A stretch of 64,000 bases of DNA from Oscillospiraceae bacterium (GTDB taxonomy: Bacteria > Bacillota > Clostridia > UBA1381 > UBA9506): the NCBI GenBank assembly GCA_015068555.1, contig SVKI01000003.1, positions 35,286-99,285 on the forward strand, read 5' to 3'. Position numbers and translations under genes: made by a program. The notes beneath the pieces were generated by a model. The model was not told the origin of the DNA and searched no databases. It worked only from the letters and a program-made list of their open reading frames with translations. Shown in pieces: positions 7,908 through 15,705 of this stretch (the stretch's first letter is position 1; every line of letters starts with the position of its first letter).

Positions 7908-7936
7908 ATTATACCATAAATGCACTTAAAATGCAA
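7908..7936 (-). promoter_or_regulatory. Candidate promoter reading into the hairpin array
   Basis: Minus-strand TTGCAT (7931-7936), a 17-base spacer and TATAAT (7908-7913) with an extended TGG form a good sigma-A promoter whose transcript would begin inside the hairpin array and continue toward the Gfo/SDR operon. No coding sequence lies in between. Confidence 0.45.
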
Positions 7937-8011
7937 TAGAAACTTCAATAATACTCTGTGTACATTTCCCAAAAAACCAAGAAAAATATGACATTTTTCA
8001 CAAAAGGTCCA

Positions 8012-8068
8012 ATTTATTTGTATTTTTTGTGAAAATAACTTGATTTATTTGGATTTTTGTTGTATAAT
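8012..8068 (+). promoter_or_regulatory. Promoter and direct-repeat operator of the XRE regulator
   Basis: TTGATT (8040-8045), a 17-base spacer and TATAAT (8063-8068) form the promoter. Two near-identical direct repeats, ATTTATTTGTATTTTTTGT (8012-8030) and ATTTATTTGGATTTTTGT (8043-8060), lie across and upstream of it. They are plausible autoregulatory binding sites for the HTH protein encoded 40 bases downstream. Confidence 0.5.
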
Positions 8069-8107
8069 CTAATTAAAGAACAAGATATTAAGGAGGAAGT
8101 GAAAAAA

Positions 8108-8503
8108 ATGTACAAAAACTACAATCAAAATTTCTGTTTAAAACTAAAAATGCTTCGTTTGGAGGCAGGTATGTCACAGGAAGAACTGGCACTTCGATTA
8201 GGTATCTCACGCAGTTGCCTTGCTAACTACGAAATCGGCAAACGCCAACCGGATAAGCAAATGATTGCCCATATTGCCGATGTTTTTCATGTCATGTCAG
8301 ATTATTTAATCGACCATAAGCCCTTTCAGAATTTGAAAATGTGCGAAAGCGAAATTCAGGAAACGAAGAGGTTAAAAGAAATGCTCCCGAAAAAGGGTGA
8401 AGAGCTAAACATTTCCGATTTAAGTCTTGAGCATAAAATTGGTATGATAGAATTTTATAACTATCTTTTATATCGCCAAAAGCAGGAAAAGAGAAATAAC
8501 TAA
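8108..8503 (+). CDS. XRE-family HTH transcriptional regulator
   Basis: A 131-residue cytoplasmic DNA-binding protein. The helix-turn-helix is at residues 9-62 (LKMLRLEAGMSQEELALRLG, then ISRSCLANYEIGKRQPD), typical of the Cro/CI family. The C-terminal ~65 residues are charged and unassigned. AAGGAGG at 8090-8096 precedes two in-frame starts: GTG at 8099 (too close) and ATG at 8108 (11 bases), so I use the ATG. It is monocistronic and faces the RbsD/FucU gene across a shared terminator. Target genes unknown; autoregulation is suggested by the repeats in its promoter. Confidence 0.85.
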   Translation: MYKNYNQNFCLKLKMLRLEAGMSQEELALRLGISRSCLANYEIGKRQPDKQMIAHIADVFHVMSDYLIDHKPFQNLKMCESEIQETKRLKEMLPKKGEELNISDLSLEHKIGMIEFYNYLLYRQKQEKRNN

Positions 8504-8506
8504 ACA

Positions 8507-8551
8507 GAAAGGGGCTGAAAAGCAACTCTAAGTTGTTTTACGACCCCTTTC
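8507..8551. terminator. Bidirectional terminator between convergent genes
   Basis: GAAAGGGG (8507-8514) pairs with CCCCTTTC (8544-8551), with a smaller CAACT/AGTTG hairpin in the loop. It lies between the XRE gene and the converging RbsD/FucU gene. Confidence 0.7.
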
Positions 8552-8588
8552 ATTCTTAATATTTTATAAAACTTCCATCTGTCCGGTT

Positions 8589-9026
8589 CTATTTAACAAC
8601 GCCCTTTTGCAGTATAATGTTTGCATAGATAGCCGTTTCTCCGGATGCTACGATAGCATAGGCCTTTTTTGCTTTTTCATAAAACGCAAAGCGCTCAACC
8701 TCAACAAAAGCCTCTGCTCCTCTTTTGTCATACCTGGCCACAATCTTTTTATATTCATCCCAAATCGGCGTTTCTGCATTATCTCCCGGCATCACCTGCA
8801 TGAGAGAAACCGGCTTATCCACATACTCGTCAAGGGGAAACAGTTGCAAAATGGCATCTAATAGTTCCGGCACGCCATGGCCATCAGCGCGAATAACAAT
8901 AGCATCTTTTCCCATTGTCTCGGCCGGAAAATTACCGTCACCGATTACGATTGTGTCACTGTGTCCCATTTCACACAAAACCTTTAAAAGTTCCGGCGAA
9001 AGAATGGGGGAAATTCCTTTTAACAT
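8589..9026 (-). CDS. RbsD/FucU family sugar mutarotase
   Basis: A 145-residue member of the RbsD/FucU family, which interconverts the anomers or ring forms of ribose or fucose before phosphorylation or isomerisation. Family landmarks: MLKGISPILSPELLKVLCEMGHSD with the catalytic-type His22, GDGNFPAE and the C-terminal GETAIYANIILQKGVVK. The ADGHGVPELLDAIL segment is closer to FucU than RbsD. No transporter or kinase gene is adjacent, so the sugar is not defined. Confidence 0.85.
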   Translation of the reverse strand: MLKGISPILSPELLKVLCEMGHSDTIVIGDGNFPAETMGKDAIVIRADGHGVPELLDAILQLFPLDEYVDKPVSLMQVMPGDNAETPIWDEYKKIVARYDKRGAEAFVEVERFAFYEKAKKAYAIVASGETAIYANIILQKGVVK

Positions 9027-9065
9027 ATCTCATTCTCCTTTTTTAAGTGGTCATTGCCACATTTT

Positions 9066-9767
9066 TTACTTCGTTATACGCACCATCCTGTACCCTACGC
9101 CTGTGTGCGTACAAATGCAGGCCTCCTCACTGCCTGCTTGCCTGATCTTTTTCCTGACGGATGCCACAAATGTCCGCAAGGTCATCATTGTATGATCAAA
9201 ACTGTTACCCCAAATTTCACGCGTAATGTCTGTGGCGGTCAACACCTTTCCCACATGTTGGGAAAGCATGCAAATAAGCCTGTATTCAATGGGTGTGAAA
9301 TGCAATTCCTTACATCTTACATACACGCACCCGGCTCCGTAGTCAATTGTCAAATCTCCGTTTTCAAAAACAGAAGCATGCATCACCTGTGGCTGTTTGT
9401 GCACCACACGCCGTTCCATAACGCGCATCCTGGCAAGCAGTTCTTCAACAGAAAAGGGTTTTATCAGATAATCATCTGCTCCTGTATCCAGCGCCATTAC
9501 TTTGTCATGGTCGTCCTTTCTGTCGCTAATTACAATGATAGGCACATTAGAAAAGCTTCTTATTGTACGAATAACCTCCGTTCCGTCAATATCAGCAAAT
9601 GAAAGCTCTGTCAGTACAATCGAGGGCGTGTTAGACCGGGCTAAAATGGTGGCGCTTTCGCCACTATTGGTTGTTATGCATTTATAATCGTGAGCTTTCA
9701 GCGTAATTTGCAACAGATTGCGCATACGTTCGTCACCGTCTGCCACTAAAGCCAGCTTACTGTCCAT
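9066..9767 (-). CDS. Atypical OmpR/KdpE-like response regulator (Glu at the phospho-site)
   Basis: A receiver domain (residues 1-115) is followed by an OmpR-type winged helix (HFTPIEYRLICMLSQHVG ... THTGVGYRMV), most like KdpE in the effector half. The receiver is unusual: the phosphoacceptor position is Glu54 (IVLTELSFAD) instead of Asp, and one of the two acidic pocket residues is Gly11 (VADGDE). Lys103 (IKPF) and Ser81 are kept. This suggests phosphorylation-independent or constitutively active behaviour, as an inference. No histidine kinase is adjacent. Start ATG 9767 has AAGGTGG at 8-base spacing; the longer GTG at 9779 overlaps that site. Confidence 0.85.
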   Translation of the reverse strand: MDSKLALVADGDERMRNLLQITLKAHDYKCITTNSGESATILARSNTPSIVLTELSFADIDGTEVIRTIRSFSNVPIIVISDRKDDHDKVMALDTGADDYLIKPFSVEELLARMRVMERRVVHKQPQVMHASVFENGDLTIDYGAGCVYVRCKELHFTPIEYRLICMLSQHVGKVLTATDITREIWGNSFDHTMMTLRTFVASVRKKIRQAGSEEACICTHTGVGYRMVRITK

Positions 9768-9811
9768 ACCATATGCCACCTTCTTCTATATGTTTCTGCT
9801 GACAAAACCTT

Positions 9812-10309
9812 TTATATTTCTGAAATGGTTTTACTGCCCCGCTCTAGTGATACAACCCCGGTTCTGCAAAGTTCTAAAATCGTATATTCCCGCATGAGCG
9901 CAATGAAGGCATCAATGCGACGGCTGTCACCTGTGATGCGCATGATAATAGATTCATGGGTATAATCCACAGTTTCCGCCTTATAGGCGTCGGCCGCTGT
10001 GCGGATGTCCTCCCGGGTCGCAGGGTCATTTTTCACCTTAATAAGCATCACTTCACAGCTCACCGATTCATCCACATCAAGCTCTTTTACCTTGCAAACC
10101 ACCGGTAATTTATATAGCTGATTCACAATCTGATTATGCAGCTCCGGCTCGCCGTTATAGGTAACGGTGATGCGCGAATAGGCATCTGATTCTGTTTCGC
10201 TAACCGTTAGAGAATTGATGTTAAACTGGCGACGACGGAACATGCTCGTCACCCTGTTTAAAACACCAAACTGGTTTTTTACTAAAACCGCAATCGTATA
10301 TTTAGACAT
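9812..10309 (-). CDS. ilvH: Acetolactate synthase small (regulatory) subunit
   Basis: A 165-residue IlvH/IlvN. The N-terminal ACT domain (TIAVLVKNQFGVLNRVTSMF, then RRRQFNINSLTV) binds the feedback inhibitor valine; the C-terminal domain contains the MRITGDSRRIDAFIALMREY segment that contacts and activates the catalytic subunit. Its ATG overlaps the end of ilvB by 8 bases, so translation is coupled and stoichiometric. Size is normal. Confidence 0.96.
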   Translation of the reverse strand: MSKYTIAVLVKNQFGVLNRVTSMFRRRQFNINSLTVSETESDAYSRITVTYNGEPELHNQIVNQLYKLPVVCKVKELDVDESVSCEVMLIKVKNDPATREDIRTAADAYKAETVDYTHESIIMRITGDSRRIDAFIALMREYTILELCRTGVVSLERGSKTISEI

Positions 10310-11972
10310 CTAACTCACCTGCTCCCGTAATCAAGTCATCCATTGAACCGCCCGGTGGCAACATAGGAAACACTAATTCATTTTTATCTACAAGACAGTC
10401 AATCAGAAAAGGACCGCTCGAGGAAAAGGCCTTATCAAAGGCCATTTGAAGTTCCTGCAGATTCTGAACACGCATGCCTTCTGCGCCCAAGGCGCGGGCA
10501 AACGCCACATAATCAATCGTTCTGTTTAATTCCGTATTTGAATAATGCTTATCAAAAAACAGGGTTTGCCATTGGCGCACCATGCCTAAAACACCGTTAT
10601 TCATCATCAGTATCACAACTGGTACACGGTTTGAAACCGCTGTAGCAAGCTCTTGCATGCACATACTAAAGCTACCGTCTCCGGTTACCAACACCGCTCG
10701 GGTACTCGTTCCCATTTGTGCACCGATAGCGGCACCAATACCAAAGCCCATGGTGCCTAAACCGCCACTTGTGATAAAGCGTCTGGTTTTTTCAAACTGA
10801 ACATATTGAGCCGTCCACATCTGATGCTGGCCAACATCGGTCACAACAGGGGTGTCGGGCTTTAGATAAGTACCCAGCATGGTTAAAATGTTGCAAGGCG
10901 TCATTCCTGGGCGCATATCTGCTTGCTGATTTTGTTTTTCGAGATTGCGCTTGATTTTTTTCCACCATTCGGGGCAGGATTTTTTCTCCAGCTTATCAAG
11001 CAATGCCTGCACCACCATTTTTACATCACCCTTTAATGCGTAGGTGGGGCGAACCGTTTTAGAAAATTCTGCACTGTCCACATCCACATGGATGATGCTT
11101 GTACGCGTCGCAAATTTACCAACATTGCCTGTTACACGGTCATTAAAACGAACCCCCAGTGCAATAATACAGTCAGCGTGTTGCATGGAGACAGAGGAAG
11201 CATAATGCCCGTGCATACCCTGCATGCCCAGAAAACGCGAATGAGAACCGGGCACGCCTGAAATGCCCATCAAAGAACAACCTATGGGTGCATCAATCCG
11301 CTCAGCCAATTCTAAAATTTCTTTTTCAGCACCGGCCGCTATTGCACCGCCGCCATAGTAAATAAACGGCCTTTTAGACTCTTTGATGCAATCAACGGCC
11401 GCACTTACATCCTTGCAAACGAGCTTTTCGGCAGGCACCACAGGCTCCTTTGGTTCATAGTCACACATGGCCACCTGAATATCCTTTGGCACATCAATCA
11501 GCACAGGTCCGGGACGACCTGACTGCGCAATACAGAAAGCCTCCCGGATGGTGTCAGCAAGACTTTCCACAGAACCCACAATGTAATTATGCTTTGTGAT
11601 CGGCAAGGTAATACCTGTTATATCAATTTCCTGAAAACTGTCCGTACCGAGCTGGTCACTCGGTACATTACCACAGATTGCAACCATCGGCACCGAGTCA
11701 AGATAAGCCGTTGCAATACCGGTAACTAAATTGGTTGCACCCGGGCCGGAGGTTGCCATCACAACTCCTACCCTGCCGGTGGCTCTTGCATAGCCATCTG
11801 CCGCATGGGCTGCACCCTGTTCATGCATGGTAAGCACATGGTTGATTTCATCACGATACTTGTAAAGAGAATCATAAACATCCAGAATCTGCCCACCGGG
11901 ATAGCCAAACACCGTATCTATATTTTGTTCTATCAAGGTTCTGACAATAATGTCTGCTCCTTTTAACTTCAT
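10302..11972 (-). CDS. ilvB: Acetolactate synthase large (catalytic) subunit
   Basis: A thiamine-diphosphate enzyme condensing pyruvate with pyruvate or 2-oxobutyrate, the first common step of valine/leucine/isoleucine synthesis. The 556-residue product has catalytic Glu51 (HEQGAAH), the central FAD-binding domain region, and the ThDP motif GDGSFSMCMQELATAV...NN near residue 445. ilvH overlaps its end. No ilvC, ilvD or leu genes are in the window, and the leader shows no T-box AGGTGGnACCGCG motif, so control is not the common branched-chain T-box. Confidence 0.97.
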   Translation of the reverse strand: MKLKGADIIVRTLIEQNIDTVFGYPGGQILDVYDSLYKYRDEINHVLTMHEQGAAHAADGYARATGRVGVVMATSGPGATNLVTGIATAYLDSVPMVAICGNVPSDQLGTDSFQEIDITGITLPITKHNYIVGSVESLADTIREAFCIAQSGRPGPVLIDVPKDIQVAMCDYEPKEPVVPAEKLVCKDVSAAVDCIKESKRPFIYYGGGAIAAGAEKEILELAERIDAPIGCSLMGISGVPGSHSRFLGMQGMHGHYASSVSMQHADCIIALGVRFNDRVTGNVGKFATRTSIIHVDVDSAEFSKTVRPTYALKGDVKMVVQALLDKLEKKSCPEWWKKIKRNLEKQNQQADMRPGMTPCNILTMLGTYLKPDTPVVTDVGQHQMWTAQYVQFEKTRRFITSGGLGTMGFGIGAAIGAQMGTSTRAVLVTGDGSFSMCMQELATAVSNRVPVVILMMNNGVLGMVRQWQTLFFDKHYSNTELNRTIDYVAFARALGAEGMRVQNLQELQMAFDKAFSSSGPFLIDCLVDKNELVFPMLPPGGSMDDLITGAGELDV

Positions 11973-12240
11973 GTTGTTTATCCCCTTATATATTTATCAT
12001 CAATTAGCCCAGTTCCCTACAGCAGGCCGCTTGGCAATCGCCCGTCTGTGCCGGCATACGATTTGCCCTTCGATATCCTTTTTCTGACACTTCACGTATA
12101 GCCTGCTTGACGGTCCTTAACTTTTATTTCAAGTCAAAGCGATATGAAAGTATTCATATAAAATTGTACTATATTTAATATAAATATTTTATAAAGATTT
12201 TGTCTTTAATATGAAGATTTTATAAAGAATTATGCTTTAA
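11973..12240 (-). other. ilvB leader region with a short open frame, unassigned
   Basis: This gene-free stretch holds the ilvB 5' region. The ATG at 11972 is preceded by AAGGGG. On the minus strand, 12090 to 12004 has an open frame with codon usage like the neighbours, starting at a GTG without a good ribosome binding site and ending DCQAACCRELG. It also contains GCAGGC/GCCTGC arms. I cannot decide between leader peptide, decayed gene fragment and chance. Above 12130 it is A/T-rich with repeated TTTATAAAGA motifs and no clear promoter. Confidence 0.3.
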
Positions 12241-12278
12241 AAAAAGTTGCATACAGGGCTTCCCATATGCAACTTTTT
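12241..12278 (-). terminator. Terminator of the Na/Pi cotransporter gene
   Basis: AAAAAGTTGCATA and TATGCAACTTTTT flank a 12-base loop; on the minus strand the stem runs into a long T-run immediately after the stop codon at 12281. Confidence 0.85.
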
Positions 12279-12280
12279 AA

Positions 12281-14035
12281 TTATTCAACGTAATACTTTT
12301 GCTTATACGAAGCATACATGCTGCTGAATTCTTCACCATCTTCTTTGACGTGGCTTAAATATTCATGTGCTCCAAAGGAATCATGCGCGAGTTCTATCAC
12401 GCACACCGCGATGTTGGAGCAATGGTCAGATATTCTTTCGTAATTCGTCAACAGGTCAGACAGGATAAAACCCAGCTCCATCGTACAATCGCCCTGGCGC
12501 AATCTGGAAATATGGCCATTTTTAATCACACGTTTCAAGCGGTCAATAACCTGCTCAAGCGGCTCAACACTTTTAGCAGCTTCCAAATCGTTATGCGCCA
12601 ATGCCTGTATGGAAAGAGATAGGATTTCGCTGACCGCTTCTGTGATAACACGAAGGTCCGCCGTCGCTTTTTCAGAGAAGGTAATCTTTTTATCGTAAAT
12701 TTCTTTGGCCGCTTCTGCAATGTTTAAGGCATGGTCAGAAATTCGTTCAATGTCACCAATGCAATGCAAAAGCTCTGTAACTTCTTTACTGTCTTTAGAC
12801 GACATTTGATTAGCCGCAATTTTAACTAAATAAGAGCTTGTTTTATCCTCATATTTATCAATGCTCGCTTCTAATTCTTCCACTTCTTTAAACTGCGCAT
12901 GGTTAAAGTCTTCCATCAAGGCCGTAGATTTTTTAAAGGTATCCATCGCAATGTTTGCCATATCATACACGAGTTCTTTACATTTTTCAACCGCAAATCC
13001 CGGCATGTTCAGGAAGCGTTCGTCCAAGGTCGCAAATACATCGCGTTCCTGCTCATCCTTTTTACCGTTAATTGTTTTAATGGCCAATTTTTCAAACAAG
13101 GAACTGAACGGAATTAAAATGATGGTCGACAGGATATTAAATAAGGTATGCACAACGGCTATATCAAAGGCACTTGCACGCATCGTCATAAAGCCAAAAT
13201 CCAGGAAGTAATGCAGCAAATAGAACAAGCCGGCAATAACGATAACACCAATCATTTTAATATATAAGCAGGTAAGTGCCACGCGTTTTGAATCCGTGTT
13301 ACCGCTGATGGATGAAATAATCGGCGTAATGGTTGTACCTATATTCTGCCCCAAAATAACGGGAAGTGCCGTAGAAAATGGAATCACACAAGAAAGAGAC
13401 AATGCCTGCAACACGCCGACAGAAGCCGAAGAAGACTGGATAATGGCCGTAAAAATCGTACCGGCCAAAATGCCTGCTACAGGATTTGAGAACATAGTCA
13501 GCAATTTAATAAACGTCTCATTATCGCGCAAACCTTCTACCGATGCACTCATGGTTTCCATACCAAACATTAAAACGGCAAATCCGATTAAAATAGTTGC
13601 CGTATTTCTTTTTTTATCATCTTTAGCCATCATGCACATAACCACGCCGATGGCCGCCAAAATGGGTGTAAATGATTCCGGCTTAAACAGCTTAATTAAG
13701 GTGGCTGTGCCTTTGATATCTGCTGTACTCAAAAGCCAGGCCGTCACCGTCGTACCGATGTTGGCACCCATGATAATGCTGATAGTTTGGCTTAATTTCA
13801 TGATACCGGAATTCACAAAGCCTACCAACATAACCGTGGTGGCCGATGAAGACTGGATAATCGCCGTTACAACCAAACCAAGCAGAAAGCCCTTCCATCT
13901 GGCTGATGTCAGGCTTGCCAGGATGGATTCAAGCTTGCCGCCGGCTAACTTTTTCAGGCTGTCTCCCATTAAATCCATGCCGTAAAGAAACAGCGCCAAG
14001 CCACCTATCAGGCTTAGAATAGTAAAAATGTCCAT
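12281..14035 (-). CDS. Na+/phosphate cotransporter family protein (NptA/YjbB-like) with PhoU-like tail
   Basis: A 584-residue inner-membrane protein. The N-terminal ~310 residues carry eight or so hydrophobic segments with the duplicated QSSSA signature of Na/Pi-II transporters (IIQSSSATTVMLVGF about residue 60 and IIQSSSASVGVLQAL about residue 200). The C-terminal ~220 residues form a PhoU-like helical domain with paired ERISDHALNIAE and ERISDHCSNIA motifs that bind metal. Predicted role: sodium-driven phosphate transport, with the tail as sensor. Monocistronic, with its own terminator. Confidence 0.92.
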   Translation of the reverse strand: MDIFTILSLIGGLALFLYGMDLMGDSLKKLAGGKLESILASLTSARWKGFLLGLVVTAIIQSSSATTVMLVGFVNSGIMKLSQTISIIMGANIGTTVTAWLLSTADIKGTATLIKLFKPESFTPILAAIGVVMCMMAKDDKKRNTATILIGFAVLMFGMETMSASVEGLRDNETFIKLLTMFSNPVAGILAGTIFTAIIQSSSASVGVLQALSLSCVIPFSTALPVILGQNIGTTITPIISSISGNTDSKRVALTCLYIKMIGVIVIAGLFYLLHYFLDFGFMTMRASAFDIAVVHTLFNILSTIILIPFSSLFEKLAIKTINGKKDEQERDVFATLDERFLNMPGFAVEKCKELVYDMANIAMDTFKKSTALMEDFNHAQFKEVEELEASIDKYEDKTSSYLVKIAANQMSSKDSKEVTELLHCIGDIERISDHALNIAEAAKEIYDKKITFSEKATADLRVITEAVSEILSLSIQALAHNDLEAAKSVEPLEQVIDRLKRVIKNGHISRLRQGDCTMELGFILSDLLTNYERISDHCSNIAVCVIELAHDSFGAHEYLSHVKEDGEEFSSMYASYKQKYYVE

Positions 14036-14067
14036 ACAATATCTCCCTTTCTTCTGTTCATCAGGAA

Positions 14068-14895
14068 TTATAGCCAGGAATCAATCAAAGATAATGCTTT
14101 ATTAACCAAGGGAGAATGATCTCCCTGTGCCGTATATTCAATGCCATAATAGCCATTATATCCGCTTGTTTTTAAAAGATCAATCACTTCTTTAATGGGC
14201 ACGATACCTTCTCCTATGGGAACCTCATTCATATAGGTTCCCTGCAGAGTTTTCAAGCCGCCGCCAGGGTTTGTCTCTGTCAGCGTAATATCTTTAATAT
14301 GCGCATGCACAAAACGACCGGCAAAGGCTTTAACAAAGTCCGTGATCGTATCACCCGCCTGGTAAATATTTGCCACATCTGCCACCACGCCAACATCTCT
14401 GTTCACGGCGTTTAGCATTCTTTCATAACCTTTGATGCCGTTAAATAAATAACCCTGCTCTTCGTAAATCGTTCTCAGGCCGATGGAAGCCGCATAATCG
14501 TAAATATTTCTGACTGCCTCAATACCATAATCAAAAAAAGCTTCTTTATACGGCAAAACCTTGTTCGGGTCAGAAAACTCGCAGGCAATGGTGTGATGCA
14601 GATACGGCGAACCCAAAACTTTTGCCATATCGGCATATTTTTTTAGTTTCTCCAACTTTTCTTTTCTATCTTCGCCTACAAGGTTAATATATACCGAAAA
14701 GCAAGAAAAAATAATATTTTTACTGTCAGCATATTCTCTGATTTCTTTAGCAAGCTCCACACTTGGCGGATCAAAATCCAAAATCGAAAAACCTTCCAGA
14801 CTGGAAACACCGTATTCCACCGCGGCATCTACCATCTCGCGATATGTTTTAATGGTTGAAAAAGGCGGAGCATAGAAGCTGATTTTTTCATTCAT
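14068..14895 (-). CDS. Sugar phosphate isomerase/epimerase-like TIM-barrel protein
   Basis: A 275-residue xylose-isomerase-like TIM barrel (AP endonuclease 2 superfamily). Visible metal-site type motifs are IYEEQGYLF, VGVVADVANIYQAG, HAHIKDITL and the closing GYYGIEYTAQG, with Glu/Asp/His ligands typical of these Mn/Zn-dependent isomerases. Such proteins act on sugars, inosose or hydroxypyruvate; the substrate is unknown. An upstream TTG frame at 14919 reads through the ribosome binding site; AAGGAGA lies 8 bases before the ATG at 14895, so I use that. Confidence 0.85.
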   Translation of the reverse strand: MNEKISFYAPPFSTIKTYREMVDAAVEYGVSSLEGFSILDFDPPSVELAKEIREYADSKNIIFSCFSVYINLVGEDRKEKLEKLKKYADMAKVLGSPYLHHTIACEFSDPNKVLPYKEAFFDYGIEAVRNIYDYAASIGLRTIYEEQGYLFNGIKGYERMLNAVNRDVGVVADVANIYQAGDTITDFVKAFAGRFVHAHIKDITLTETNPGGGLKTLQGTYMNEVPIGEGIVPIKEVIDLLKTSGYNGYYGIEYTAQGDHSPLVNKALSLIDSWL

Positions 14896-15279
14896 AATGG
14901 TCTTCTCCTTTTTTGTCAAGAGGCTTAAAAACTCCTACAACATTTAAGATGCTAAAATTGCTTTATAGTATATTATGTTGAATACAACAAAATCGTCTAA
15001 CAAAGGACAAAGGTGCACAGCAACTTACCCATCACAATATACCTCTCTATGCCCATTATATCATAGCCGCAGAAAATGTCAACCGCTCTTATCAGCTGTT
15101 TTCTTTTTTTATTTTCCGAATACTGTTGTACACCTTTTACATAAAAAGCCTTGTATCACGCCCTATACGGTATGTTTTCGTGCATGCAGAAAGCCTTTGT
15201 ATTTCAGTATAGCATATATAAGAAGGAATTACAAGAACATACCATATAAAAAAACAAATCATTTTTTATATTTGTGCAC

Positions 15280-15308
15280 TTGACAAAGCGAAAACACAAT
15301 GGTATAAT
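15280..15308 (+). promoter_or_regulatory. Consensus sigma-A promoter of the trpB leader
   Basis: TTGACA (15280-15285), 17 bases, TATAAT (15303-15308): a perfect consensus promoter about 20 bases before the T-box. The stretch from 14920 to 15279 holds no gene or clear signal that I can see. Confidence 0.9.
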
Positions 15309-15326
15309 GATGTTAATTTCATACCC

Positions 15327-15585
15327 AAAACCGTTGAGACAGAAAAAAGGCAGAACCGGTCTTTTAGAGCGAGTGGATTACGGTGTGAGTTCCACAAAGG
15401 CTCTCTGCGTAATATGGACTGTTGAGGGCAGTGTTAAATGCACTGACGTCAGGCTCGCGTCAGCAGCCGGGAGTATGTTGGTACTCCGCCAAGAGCACGG
15501 CTTACGCCATGAAGCAAGGTGGCACCGCGGATAAGATATTATTCGTCCTTGACAGGTAACAAATTCTGTCAGGGGCTTTTTTATT
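15327..15585 (+). ncRNA. T-box leader, specifier UGG (tryptophan)
   Basis: A tRNA-sensing antitermination riboswitch. AGGTGGCACCGCGG at 15517-15530 is the conserved T-box sequence that pairs with the free tRNA 3' end. Stem I can be drawn from about 15331; the 3' side of its lower internal loop presents ATATGGAC, giving specifier TGG at 15415-15417 followed by A. A competing terminator (CTTGACAG / CTGTCAGGGG plus T-run) lies at 15544-15582. Tryptophan specificity agrees with the downstream trpB. The fold was done by eye. Confidence 0.92.
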
Positions 15586-15618
15586 GCTCCTGCTTAGGGT
15601 GACAGGGGAGGAAGGGCC

Positions 15619-15705
15619 ATGATTACGCTGGCAAAACGATGGCGACTTTTACACAAAGAAAATAAACAGATTGAATATATAGGAGGCTATCACGATGCAA
15701 TATAA
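15619..15705 (+). CDS. 28-codon upstream ORF overlapping the trpB start
   Basis: ATG at 15619 follows GGAGG (15607-15611) with ideal 7-base spacing. The product starts [16 protein letters not shown] and ends GGYHDAI; the stop TAA at 15703-15705 lies 11 bases inside trpB in another frame. It has one Trp codon (residue 8), contains the trpB ribosome binding site within its frame and has no recognisable domain. It sits between the T-box terminator and trpB, so it may couple or tune trpB translation. It could also be accidental, although the strong ribosome binding site argues against that. Confidence 0.5.
   Translation: MITLAKRWRLLHKENKQIEYIGGYHDAI

Noticed and set aside
11973..12240. T-box or other known riboswitch for ilvB
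   Set aside because: No AGGTGGnACCGCG motif, no terminator before ilvB and no match to motifs I know.
13296..13985. 229-codon plus-strand open frame
   Set aside because: Mirror of the membrane helices of the Na/Pi cotransporter on the opposite strand.
15274..15534. 86-codon open frame over the trpB leader
   Set aside because: It covers the promoter and T-box; the RNA explanation is much stronger.
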